Source: Clostridiales bacterium (GTDB taxonomy: Bacteria > Bacillota > Clostridia > Oscillospirales > Oscillospiraceae). From it: 7,146 nucleotides of DNA. The notes beneath the pieces were generated by a model. The model was not told where the DNA came from, made no database searches, and saw only the letters and a program-made list of their open reading frames with translations. Within the stretch, counting starts at the first letter, position 1. Every line of letters starts with the position of its first letter. Positions 1-6,859 of the stretch are shown here, one piece after another. A program made the position numbers and the translations under genes. The stretch covers positions 1 to 7,146 of the forward strand of contig JAAYCC010000158.1 of assembly GCA_012729875.1 (NCBI GenBank), in the 5' to 3' direction.

Positions 1-1320
1 ATCGAAAAGCACACAGGCGTTTTTTATGCTGTCCACTGTTTTTGCCGCTGTCTCCGCCTCGCCCAGCTCTATGCGCAGCCCCTTCAGTTTGATCTGGCTG
101 TCGCTTCTGCCGACATATATGATGTTCCCATCCTCCGCCGTATATGCGAGATCGCCCGTGCGGTACAGAGGCTCGCGGTAGGCGGTGACGTTGGGATTTG
201 TAATCAGGACCCTGTCGGTTATTTCAGGACTGTTCCAGTATCCCAGAGTGAGTGCGCTGCCGGAGATGCAGAGCTCGCCGGTCTCTCCGACCGCCGCAGG
301 CGTGTTATCCTCGCGCAGGATAGTTGCCCGCATATTTCGACAGGCTTTTCCTATGGGCAGGGGGTCGGAGTCCTTAAAAGGCCTGTCAACTATATAGTAG
401 GTGCAGACGTCCGTTATCTCCGTTGGGCCGTAGAGGTTGGCGTATAGGATATCGGGGCAGTTTTTGCGCCAGATGTTGAGTTGACGGTTCGGCATTGCCT
501 CGCCGCAGAAAAGTACTTTTTTAAGACAGGGCATTTTGGTTTTCTCCAGCACGCCGGAGTTTGCGACGGCAATCAGGACCGTCGGGACCCAAAAAATTGT
601 GTTTATACCGTTTTCACATATAAATTCGGGCAGCTTTGTCGGATAGCGGTGGAGCACCTCGGGGATTATTATAAGCTGTGCGCCGACCTTGAGCATAGAG
701 AAAATGTCAAGTGTGGAGTTGTCGAAAAAAAAGGCGCTCTGGTTTCCGAGAACGGTGTTATCGTCAAATTGGAAGGTCTCGCAAACCCAGTCGGCATAGT
801 CGATTATTCCTCTGTGCGGTATTGCGACGCCTTTAGGAACTCCGGTTGAGCCGCTTGTGTACATTATATATATCGGGTCGCAGTCAATAACTTTGGAAAC
901 GGCGGCAAGAGCGGCGGACTCTTTGGGCTCGGCTTCAAGCGCATCCTCGCAGAGCACGATGGAGAAGCCCTCTATTGGTTTTTTAAGCGCTTTGGCGTTC
1001 CCGCCGCTTGTGATGAGCTGCCCCGCTCCTATGTTTGCGGCAATGTCACGAAGCCTCTTTTCGGGTATATCCTCGGCAACGGGGACATAGGGCCTGCCCG
1101 CATACATAGCACCCATAAAGCAGGCGAGCATCTTTGCGCTTTTCGGCAGCCAGACTATGACGGGGGAGTTGCCCTCCGCGTCCCTCATGAGTGCGGCGGC
1201 GACGGAAAGTCCCGCTTCCCGAAGCTTTGAAAAGGTAAAGCTGTCGTTTTCATCACGCACGGCGCAGCGGTTTGGAAAGCGCTCCGCGGTTTTTTCAAGC
1301 ATCATAATTGCAGAGTTCAT
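1..1320 (-). CDS. AMP-forming amino-acid adenylation enzyme (DltA/NRPS A-domain-like), 3' end outside window
   Basis: The frame is open from an ATG at 1320-1318 to the window edge: 440 codons, no stop, so the C-terminus is missing. Adenylate-forming signatures appear in order: the phosphate loop YTSGSTGVPKG (residues 154-164), FDNSTLDIF around D200 (the A4 substrate-pocket Asp), FCGE followed by LYGPTE (296-301), YRTGDLA with the ribose-binding Asp at 390, and GRSDSQIKLKGLRIELGE (404-421), the hinge into the C-terminal subdomain. The family normally has about 500 residues, so roughly the last 60-80, with the catalytic Lys, lie off the edge. Known for the family: ATP-dependent activation of an amino acid and loading onto a phosphopantetheinyl carrier protein in the cytoplasm. 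FCGE and the lack of any condensation domain before it favour a free-standing DltA-type enzyme over an NRPS module. It follows the upstream gene by 12 bp, with AAAGGA overlapping that gene's stop codon as ribosome site, so the two are almost certainly co-transcribed. Substrate is not determined; D-alanine is a guess. Confidence 0.93.
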   Translation of the reverse strand, partial: MNSAIMMLEKTAERFPNRCAVRDENDSFTFSKLREAGLSVAAALMRDAEGNSPVIVWLPKSAKMLACFMGAMYAGRPYVPVAEDIPEKRLRDIAANIGAGQLITSGGNAKALKKPIEGFSIVLCEDALEAEPKESAALAAVSKVIDCDPIYIMYTSGSTGVPKGVAIPHRGIIDYADWVCETFQFDDNTVLGNQSAFFFDNSTLDIFSMLKVGAQLIIIPEVLHRYPTKLPEFICENGINTIFWVPTVLIAVANSGVLEKTKMPCLKKVLFCGEAMPNRQLNIWRKNCPDILYANLYGPTEITDVCTYYIVDRPFKDSDPLPIGKACRNMRATILREDNTPAAVGETGELCISGSALTLGYWNSPEITDRVLITNPNVTAYREPLYRTGDLAYTAEDGNIIYVGRSDSQIKLKGLRIELGEAETAAKTVDSIKNACVLFD

Positions 1321-1332
1321 AAAGCCTGTCCT

Positions 1333-4323
1333 TTAATATGTTATCGTCAGTGTTTGGGCCTTGCCGAATTTCGTGAATATCGTATGACCGTCTCTCTCCT
1401 CGATTTTCCAGCCGGCGTCGGCTGTCCGGGCCTTGCCCGCGACGACGCACTGGAGCATCCCGCTGTCCAGAAAATTGACCCGCACACCTTTCGCGGCAGA
1501 GGTTATTTCAGCAGCAACGTTCACCTGCTCAAGATGGGACGGCTCAGCTTTTTTATCTGTTTCGAACAGCCTTACGGGCCTGTCCGCCGAGACAAAAAAG
1601 CTGCTCCCGTCCCGGTACCAGACGGAGGCGTCGACCGCAAGCTTTTTTCCGGAGAGCTTATCTCCAAGGCTGATTTTATAGCCGCTTGACATAGCATAGC
1701 GCTCGTCATACAGGGGGAAATCCTCACTTATGTGCGCGGGGATCAGGGTGACGTCAAGCCCTGCTTTACCGCTGTTATCCGCTGATTTCGGCGAAATCAC
1801 AAGGTTTTGGGCGGCAGCCGAGGCGAGCATGAGCTGGTCCTCACGGACAAAATTATATCTGTGCTTTCTCTGAAAGTCCGCCGCTACATTGACCATTTTC
1901 TTTGCCTCGGCGTCGTCAGCGTATATGAAATCACAGTGGTAGTAAAGACAGACCGGCGTACCGTATCTGGCTGAAGTATCCGTCCACTCGTCGCCCTTGT
2001 AGAGGACGACGGAGTTGTTTTGTATCAGCGTGGTTTTTTTGCCGTCGCGGGTGAGGAAAAAAGGCAGGGCAATAACGTTCTCGGCGCTGACCTGCGGCGT
2101 TGCGGTACTTCTGGACGGTTCAAAGCCCGAATTCCATAAAAGACCTTGGTCATAGGCGCTCAGAAAGCTCTGGGGCAGCTCGTGGCTGCTGATGTGCCAA
2201 GTGTGCTGATTTGTGCCCATAAGGCTGTCCCTCGGAATACCATAGCTCTCGAGCGCGTCAAGGTGCATCTGTAGTTCATGCCTCTCCCGCTCTGTTGAGG
2301 CGTAGGCGTTGGTGAGAAAGTGGGGCTCGACAAAAAGGTCGTTTTTGCGGAAGTAGTCGAGCTGTTTTTTTAGCTCCCCCCTATAGGGAAAGTAGGGGGA
2401 GTCGATGGGATATGCCATGCCGTATTCCAGACAGCCGCAGATAAGGTCTGCAACGCCGTCGCCGTCAATATCGGCAAAAAAGGGTACGCAGTTGTTCCCA
2501 AATTTAATATTATTGTTGCCCTTGTAGTTCATCTCCGCGGAGGTGAGGTATGAAGGCTCCTCAAGAGCGCCGCCAGAGTAGCGTGTTTTTGCGATATAGC
2601 CGTCAAAGGTGCCGATATATAGCTCTGAGGCCCCGTCGCCGTTGAGGTCGAACAGGCGGGGAGCAAGCCATGTGCCCAGACCTTCAAGCGAAGCGGAGAG
2701 ATCCTTAGGACTGTCCGCATCGAAAACGAGGCCCGTGGCGCTCTCTCCGAAATAGCAGATAAGTCTGCCCTCGTCGGAGCCGACCAGAAGGTCGGTTTTA
2801 CCGTCCGCGTCCAGGTCACCTGTTTCGGGAAAGCAGAGACCGGAAATTCCGGTCTGCAGCAAAAGCTTAAACGGCGCAAAGCTTCCGCTTTTTGTTCCTT
2901 TAGCGGCATATACAGCGCCGCTGCCGCTGCCGCATACGATGTCTCTGACCCCGTCGCCGTCGATGTCCGCAAAGATGGGGGAGGACTGTCCGGAGACGGA
3001 TAGCTCCGTACCGTCGCTTGCTGTTATAGGCTTTGGGGTCTCTACAGTGAGGTTTCCCTCGCCGGCGGTTCCCGCGCAAAGGTAGATCCTGCCGTCCGAG
3101 GAGCCGGAGACTATGTCCGGATAGCTGTCGCCGTTCAGGTCGTCCACAAAGGGATAGGCGCAGAGGTCAATTTCGGGATAGTCTACAAAATAACTGCCGC
3201 CGTCGGCTTTTTCGGTAAAGGTGAGCCACCTGCCGTCCGCGACGACATGCTTACCACTGGAATAGGCGTTCTCATAATAGTCCTGAGCAAAGCCGGCGTT
3301 TTGTTCGCCCGGCATATAGCTTATGCTCTCGCTGCGCAAAAACCACGTATAGGCGTTGCGCACTACGGAATATGAGGGGATCTGGCAGTTTTCCTTTGCC
3401 AGCTCCGCAAATAAAACTCCGCTGTTGTTTTTATAGCCCGTGATCTCTTCAAAATGCAGCTCCCACGCCATAGAGGGTCTGCCGAAGCAGCCGTAGACCC
3501 GCTCGAGGCTGAAGCCGTATTTCTGCTTGCTGACAAATTCGGCAAAGGCGCTGTATATAGTGCGGTTGGCGCTTGAGGTGGTGGCGGAATATGAGACCTG
3601 TTTATCGTTCCGGCTCACCATTTCTGTGCCCGTGACCGAAAAAGCGTTGGGCAAAAGCGGATTTGTGAAGAAGACGTAGCCCTCTCCGAATCTGTTCATG
3701 GTGTAGAGAGAGAGACCGTCCATCTGTACGACGGACAAGGCCGTTTTGGGTAAGACGGCATAGCCGTAGTCATACTGAGAGCAGCGCTCAAAGGTCGTGT
3801 CCGCAGGGTAGAGTGCCGCAAAGTCGCTTATTATGCCCTGCATACCGGTATAGTCATCGCCTATATTCGGAAATTTTAGGTTTTGCGGGAAAGCGTCGTT
3901 TTTTTTGAATTCGGATGCGCCAATAAAGCTCTCTCCAAAGAAATCGTGAAAGTCGTTGGTCAGGAATACGGCGCCTCCCGCTTCCGCGAATGAGAGAATA
4001 TCATTCTTTGCCCCGGCACTGTTTGGACTTTGCATAATAGAGCTATCGGGATATATGATGTCCAGACCGTCAAGAGAGAAATCCCCGTCGATATTTATGG
4101 CCTTTACCTTCAGGTTTGGCATAAGTGACTGTTCAAGCAGAGAGAGCGCATCCTGATATATATCCGTGTCGGCTCTTTCGCTGTAGAGAACAGCGGCGTT
4201 TACCGTTCCACCGCTTTCTGGAACTGAAACGGGAGCCGATTGCCTGTGAGAAGTAACGGCAATAAAACAGATCGCCGCAAGGATAACGATAACGGCGGAC
4301 GCCATCAGGATTTTCTTTTTCAT
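1333..4323 (-). CDS. Membrane-anchored extracytoplasmic protein with FG-GAP repeats, possible polysaccharide-deacetylase-like (PelA/DUF2194-like)
   Basis: 996 residues. The N-terminus (MKKKILMASAVIVILAAICF) is a basic stretch plus hydrophobic helix: a signal peptide or anchor placing the rest outside the membrane. Residues about 40-265 resemble a Rossmann/GATase1-like region (NAAVLYSE, strand-rich, EAGGAVFLTNDF, RFGEGYVFFTNPLLPN). Residues 394-635 carry five FG-GAP/VCBS-type Ca-binding motifs: DLNGDSYPD (395), DIDGDGVRD (453), DLDADGKTD (503), DLNGDGASE (559), DIDGDGVAD (618), spaced 50-59 apart, as in a beta-propeller. The flanks, GRPSMAWELHFEEITG (about 281-296) and 645-835 with NQHTWHIS and PVCLYYHCDF, could be two halves of a split deacetylase-like barrel; this is inference, and catalytic residues are not established. 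The last 150 residues are beta-rich, possibly carbohydrate-binding. It is the first gene of a unit with the adenylation enzyme, suggesting a role in surface glycan modification. The protein family was not identified with certainty; DUF2194 is proposed from memory of that family's context with pel genes. The start is placed at ATG 4323, not the in-frame TTG at 4338. Confidence 0.85.
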   Translation of the reverse strand: MKKKILMASAVIVILAAICFIAVTSHRQSAPVSVPESGGTVNAAVLYSERADTDIYQDALSLLEQSLMPNLKVKAINIDGDFSLDGLDIIYPDSSIMQSPNSAGAKNDILSFAEAGGAVFLTNDFHDFFGESFIGASEFKKNDAFPQNLKFPNIGDDYTGMQGIISDFAALYPADTTFERCSQYDYGYAVLPKTALSVVQMDGLSLYTMNRFGEGYVFFTNPLLPNAFSVTGTEMVSRNDKQVSYSATTSSANRTIYSAFAEFVSKQKYGFSLERVYGCFGRPSMAWELHFEEITGYKNNSGVLFAELAKENCQIPSYSVVRNAYTWFLRSESISYMPGEQNAGFAQDYYENAYSSGKHVVADGRWLTFTEKADGGSYFVDYPEIDLCAYPFVDDLNGDSYPDIVSGSSDGRIYLCAGTAGEGNLTVETPKPITASDGTELSVSGQSSPIFADIDGDGVRDIVCGSGSGAVYAAKGTKSGSFAPFKLLLQTGISGLCFPETGDLDADGKTDLLVGSDEGRLICYFGESATGLVFDADSPKDLSASLEGLGTWLAPRLFDLNGDGASELYIGTFDGYIAKTRYSGGALEEPSYLTSAEMNYKGNNNIKFGNNCVPFFADIDGDGVADLICGCLEYGMAYPIDSPYFPYRGELKKQLDYFRKNDLFVEPHFLTNAYASTERERHELQMHLDALESYGIPRDSLMGTNQHTWHISSHELPQSFLSAYDQGLLWNSGFEPSRSTATPQVSAENVIALPFFLTRDGKKTTLIQNNSVVLYKGDEWTDTSARYGTPVCLYYHCDFIYADDAEAKKMVNVAADFQRKHRYNFVREDQLMLASAAAQNLVISPKSADNSGKAGLDVTLIPAHISEDFPLYDERYAMSSGYKISLGDKLSGKKLAVDASVWYRDGSSFFVSADRPVRLFETDKKAEPSHLEQVNVAAEITSAAKGVRVNFLDSGMLQCVVAGKARTADAGWKIEERDGHTIFTKFGKAQTLTITY

Positions 4324-4331
4324 AGCAAATG

Positions 4332-4336
4332 TCCTC
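4332..4336 (-). promoter_or_regulatory. Ribosome binding site GAGGA deciding the start of the large surface protein
   Basis: GAGGA on the minus strand lies 8 nt before ATG 4323. It falls inside the five-codon extension that an in-frame TTG start at 4338 would add (MRTFA), and no comparable site precedes that TTG. Starting at the ATG also puts the lysines of the signal sequence directly at the N-terminus, as usual. Confidence 0.75.
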
Positions 4337-4362
4337 AAGCCAATTGTTGTAGGTGCCGGAAA

Positions 4363-4411
4363 GGCGGACAGCGGTGCCGCTGGGATAGGGCGGACTGTTC
4401 ACATCCCGCTG
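4363..4411 (-). other. GC-rich leader segment with competing inverted repeats
   Basis: This is part of the predicted untranslated leader of the large surface protein gene. CAGCGG at 4369-4374 can pair with CCGCTG at 4377-4382 or with a second CCGCTG at 4406-4411. GGGAT at 4382-4386 can pair with ATCCC at 4403-4407. GGCGGAC occurs twice (4363-4369 and 4389-4395). The alternatives are partly exclusive, so a folded regulatory leader is possible. I do not recognise a riboswitch consensus and see no U-tract terminator. Chance pairing in GC-rich DNA remains likely. Confidence 0.3.
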
Positions 4412-4441
4412 CGGTGTTGTCTCGACATAATAATTACAAAT

Positions 4442-4470
4442 ATTATATGTACAAACACGTCGAAAGTCAA
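4442..4470 (-). promoter_or_regulatory. Sigma-A promoter of the surface-protein/adenylation operon
   Basis: On the minus strand the -35 box is TTGACT (4470-4465) and the -10 box is TATAAT (4447-4442), separated by exactly 17 bp. This is one mismatch from the sigma-A/sigma-70 consensus. Transcription would start near 4435 and give a leader of about 110 nt before ATG 4323. The promoter lies after the hairpin that follows the FapA-family gene, so the downstream pair is expected to form its own transcription unit. Confidence 0.85.
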
Positions 4471-4522
4471 TTCCCGCAACAGTTATTTGCCGCCGGTTGC
4501 TTTATCTGCAGCCCTTTGAGGC

Positions 4523-4566
4523 CAGTATAAGCAGGGCAGACCAAAAGGTCTGCCCTGCTTATACTG
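4523..4566 (-). terminator. Perfect 20-bp stem hairpin downstream of the FapA-family gene, probable terminator
   Basis: Positions 4523-4542 are the exact reverse complement of 4547-4566, around a 4-nt loop (AAAA on plus, TTTT on minus). It begins 11 nt past the stop of the FapA-family gene and precedes the next promoter, which is where a terminator would sit. The usual U-tract right after the stem is missing on both strands: the minus strand continues GGCCTCAAAG, and on the plus strand the T run comes only about 15 nt later. It may therefore act as an mRNA 3'-end stabiliser, a non-canonical terminator or a dispersed repeat. Confidence 0.6.
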
Positions 4567-4577
4567 TGCTAAGTATA

Positions 4578-6356
4578 CTATTTTTTCCCGACTGTTATCT
4601 CGCCCTCGGATTTGTATATACGGCACATACGCTCCGGCTGTGTAAGATTCAGCTTCAGGTTGCCCATAGTTATATTGACCGGGGGATATATATCCGTCGC
4701 AGTGATCTGGGCGGAGACGTCGCTCAAAAGCTGCGATATAGCTATAATGCGCTGTTCCTTTTTGGAGAGCTTCATTTTATCGACGGTACTGTCCAGCTTG
4801 AGCTTGCTCAATAGCTGCTGGTATTGTGAGTCGAGCTCGGTCGCGCTCTCGAGATAGCGGATATTCTTTTCGTTTTCCTCGAGCTTTTTTCCCATCTCCG
4901 CGACCTCGGTCTTTAACAGCTGCAGTTCCTCGAGCAGAGTGGGATCGGAGCCGACAGTGAGGTTTGAAAGGCGGTTGCGGTCATTTCCGATTGTCTTCGC
5001 CTCAATGCCTCTGAAGCCGGTGACATTGCTGGCAATGATCACACCCTTGCCGGTCTGGACCGAAACCTTGTCGTGGCTGACCACCGTGCAGCTTACTATG
5101 CTGTCCGACTTTACGAGCCCTCCTGCGAAAACGCTGCAGTTTTCAAGGTATCTGCTGGTAACATTACCGCGCGCCTCAAGCTTGCCCTTGAGGTTGCCGT
5201 TCATACCGTGGAATATCTGGATGTTCCCGCCCGCCTTGAGGTATGCGCCCTCGACGATTCCGCGCACAACTATATCTCCTGTTGCAGTAAGGGAAAAACC
5301 CTCGGTGACATTGCCCTTGACGTTTATGGAGCCGATGACATCAAGATTTCCGACGGAGTTGTCGACATCGCTGTCTATGTTTACGATTTGATCGATACGG
5401 AAGGCGCCGCCCTTGAAGGTGAGCTGCCCGTCGCTTGTGGCGACAAGCGCCAGACCATCCTCTGAAATAGAGGTGTTCTGACCCGCCGGAACTTTAAGCT
5501 TTTTCCCGGGAACGGCTTTTATCTCGATTCCTCTGACATCAATGCCGTTTTCCGGAGGCTCGGGCTTTATAATGTCGCAGATTATATCACCGGCGTGAAC
5601 GGTTTGGAGCCAGTTCAAGTTCTTGTAATCAACAAGCTGACCGTCTTTTTGAGCAATGTTTATTTTTTGTTCTCTCGGAAAGTGGTCCCGGATATCGCCG
5701 TCAACACCGTCTTTTTTGGCTACTCCCTTTGCTATAACGAAAATTTTCAGCACAGAATTGGAGTCCAGAACGTTTTGAATAACAGCTTCGTCAACTCCGT
5801 ATTTGACGCCGTTTTCTTCCACAAGGGTATAGAGCTGCTCGGCAGACAAGCTCTGTCCTCTGCCGATGGGAGGGAAAATGCAGCAATATGCCGTTACCAG
5901 GTCGCGGCTTATATGGACGTCTATGGACATATCCGAGGAAAACGGCTCCGGCTCGGGGATGCTCTCCTCGACCTCGTCCGCAGCTTTTTCTATTGCTTCC
6001 GCTGTTTCCCCCTCTGCGCCCGCCGCTGCTTCACGCGCGGCTGCGGCCGCCTCGCGCGCGGTAAGGGCTGACTCAACCGCATCCATAGCATCGACGAATG
6101 TCTTGGCTTTGTCCGAAAGGACATCCAAAAAGTCCAGCTCGTCCTCACAAAGAGGACTGCCGGTAATAGAAAATGTCTTGAGGTCGGTCTCTTTCGACGC
6201 TATTATACCAAGCTTGTGCGCCAAGACAGCCAGCCAATTGGTTTCAAAGGGCGGCCTGCACTTCTCAACAGCGCCGTCGCTCGTAATCTCAATGCCGGTA
6301 GATGGCGACGTATTCAGTTCTTCGATACTTGCTGTCGTTTCCACTGTAAACCCCAC
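4578..6356 (-). CDS. FapA family protein (DUF342, polymer-forming-type beta-helix)
   Basis: 592 residues from GTG 6356 to a TAG stop. Residues about 140-320 hold the FapA N-terminal domain, ending in the family-typical stretch PPENGIDVRGIEIKAVPGKK (267-286) and a G.N..ISEDG..L.A..DGQL pattern (292-311). Residues about 325-465 form a run of short glycine- and valine-rich strands (GNLDVIGSINVKGNVTEG, GDIVVRGIVEG, GGNIQIFHGMNG), typical of the right-handed beta-helix of DUF342. Residues 470-550 are a predicted coiled coil (LLEELQLLKTEVAEMGKKLEENEK). No signal peptide or membrane helix is seen, so it is probably cytoplasmic. FapA is linked to flagellar assembly and polar targeting in Vibrio; the role of clostridial members is largely unknown. 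No flagellar gene is visible here. Unusual is the first 135 residues, with an Ala/Glu-rich low-complexity stretch at 97-131. The GTG start has only a weak upstream site (GCGGA, long spacing); a second GTG four codons on (6344) is an alternative. Confidence 0.92.
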   Translation of the reverse strand: MGFTVETTASIEELNTSPSTGIEITSDGAVEKCRPPFETNWLAVLAHKLGIIASKETDLKTFSITGSPLCEDELDFLDVLSDKAKTFVDAMDAVESALTAREAAAAAREAAAGAEGETAEAIEKAADEVEESIPEPEPFSSDMSIDVHISRDLVTAYCCIFPPIGRGQSLSAEQLYTLVEENGVKYGVDEAVIQNVLDSNSVLKIFVIAKGVAKKDGVDGDIRDHFPREQKINIAQKDGQLVDYKNLNWLQTVHAGDIICDIIKPEPPENGIDVRGIEIKAVPGKKLKVPAGQNTSISEDGLALVATSDGQLTFKGGAFRIDQIVNIDSDVDNSVGNLDVIGSINVKGNVTEGFSLTATGDIVVRGIVEGAYLKAGGNIQIFHGMNGNLKGKLEARGNVTSRYLENCSVFAGGLVKSDSIVSCTVVSHDKVSVQTGKGVIIASNVTGFRGIEAKTIGNDRNRLSNLTVGSDPTLLEELQLLKTEVAEMGKKLEENEKNIRYLESATELDSQYQQLLSKLKLDSTVDKMKLSKKEQRIIAISQLLSDVSAQITATDIYPPVNITMGNLKLNLTQPERMCRIYKSEGEITVGKK

Positions 6357-6397
6357 TTTAAAACTGTCCGCTTATTATCTGACAACTGAAAGGCTTG

Positions 6398-6413
6398 TTA
6401 CAAAAAATCCTCC
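6398..6413 (-). other. Orphan strong Shine-Dalgarno in the FapA-gene leader, followed by a TTG-TAA start-stop
   Basis: GGAGGA (6413-6408 on the minus strand) is the best ribosome-binding-like sequence upstream of the FapA-family gene, but it lies about 50 nt from that gene's start. What follows at usual spacing is TTG (6403-6401) directly followed by TAA (6400-6398). All three frames leading from this site to the gene contain stops, so it cannot be a longer N-terminus or a single frameshift. It could be a minimal start-stop ORF, a ribosome standby site or chance. Confidence 0.35.
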
Positions 6414-6516
6414 GAAAGATGTTTATAATATTGATATGTATTTACCATACCGCGCGCTGCAAATGTGGCAAAATCCCCCAACCGCAGTTATTCCGCTAAA
6501 TATGGACTACATTTTC

Positions 6517-6544
6517 AGTATATCATATAAGTTACGTTTTTCAA
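6517..6544 (-). promoter_or_regulatory. Probable sigma-A promoter of the FapA-family gene
   Basis: On the minus strand TTGAAA (6544-6539) and TATACT (6522-6517) are separated by 16 bp in AT-rich DNA. Each hexamer is close to consensus and the spacer is one base short of optimal. Transcription would start near 6510, leaving a leader of about 155 nt before the GTG start. A second TATAAT further upstream lacks a matching -35 box. Confidence 0.6.
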
Positions 6545-6802
6545 GTATTTTTGCCAATTATAGTTATAAATAAAACTTGAGGTATATGGTTTTTACACAA
6601 AAGCCGCTTTTCCAAATGTCGGTTTCTTTAACATGAGAATGTATACCCGTTTTATTTCAAGTCATCGTGACCTGACGATTTATAAAATCAGCTCAAGAGC
6701 AGAGCACCTGCTTTGGCGTTTTGCCTAAATATCATGCGCCTGTTTTGGAACAAACTCTAAACTTGTAGAATTTCAAAATTTTTTAGAAAAACAAGGTGCA
6801 TT
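6545..6802. other. AT-rich intergenic region without a recognised gene
   Basis: No convincing coding frame, tRNA or known RNA was seen between the two divergent promoters. The stretch is visibly richer in A/T than the minus-strand genes. It contains an imperfect direct repeat (6704-6716 and 6736-6748, 13 bp with two mismatches, start to start 32 bp) and a small inverted repeat ATCGT/ACGAT around 6664-6679 that overlaps GTCATCGTGAC. These could be operator sites for the divergent genes but are short enough to occur by chance. Confidence 0.4.
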
Positions 6803-6831
6803 TTGTCATCCGGAGGACATAAGTCTATAGA
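6803..6831 (+). promoter_or_regulatory. Candidate promoter of the rightward membrane-protein gene
   Basis: TTGTCA (6803-6808) and TATAGA (6826-6831) are 17 bp apart. The -35 box has one mismatch and the -10 box two. A start near 6838 would leave a leader of about 60 nt. This start would cut into the hairpin at 6833-6851, so if that hairpin works in RNA a promoter further upstream must exist, for instance around the TAGAAT near 6766. Confidence 0.45.
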
Positions 6832-6832
6832 A

Positions 6833-6859
6833 GCCTAAAAGGTGCTTAGGCCAAAGCAC
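6833..6859 (+). other. Leader hairpin with pseudoknot or alternative pairing potential
   Basis: GCCTAA (6833-6838) pairs with TTAGGC (6846-6851) around the loop AAGGTGC. The loop bases GTGC (6842-6845) can also pair with GCAC (6856-6859), giving an H-type pseudoknot, or GTGCTT (6842-6847) can pair with AAGCAC (6854-6859) as a competing hairpin. It is followed by an A-rich stretch and the ribosome site of the downstream gene. The compact layout recalls small riboswitches such as preQ1 types, but it does not match a consensus I can recall. Confidence 0.3.

Noticed and set aside
481..1090. Plus-strand open frames within the left 1.3 kb
   Set aside because: They lie antisense to the adenylation gene, whose core motifs are all intact in the minus-strand frame.
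2529..2972. Minus-strand open frame of 147 codons overlapping the propeller region
   Set aside because: It is a different frame of the same DNA as the FG-GAP repeats; its Ser/Thr/Ala-rich product reflects the GC-rich repeats in another frame.
4324..4338. In-frame TTG start extending the large surface protein by five residues
   Set aside because: The GAGGA ribosome site lies inside the extension and is well spaced for the ATG at 4323; no ribosome site precedes the TTG.
4133..4402. Minus-strand GTG open frame of 89 codons overlapping the start of the large surface protein
   Set aside because: It covers the leader and signal-peptide region out of frame, lacks a clear ribosome site and shows no domain.
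5866..6573. Plus-strand open frame of 235 codons
   Set aside because: It lies antisense to the well-supported FapA-family gene for most of its length; its Ser/Ala-rich product mirrors the Ala/Glu-rich codons of the opposite strand and has no family signature.
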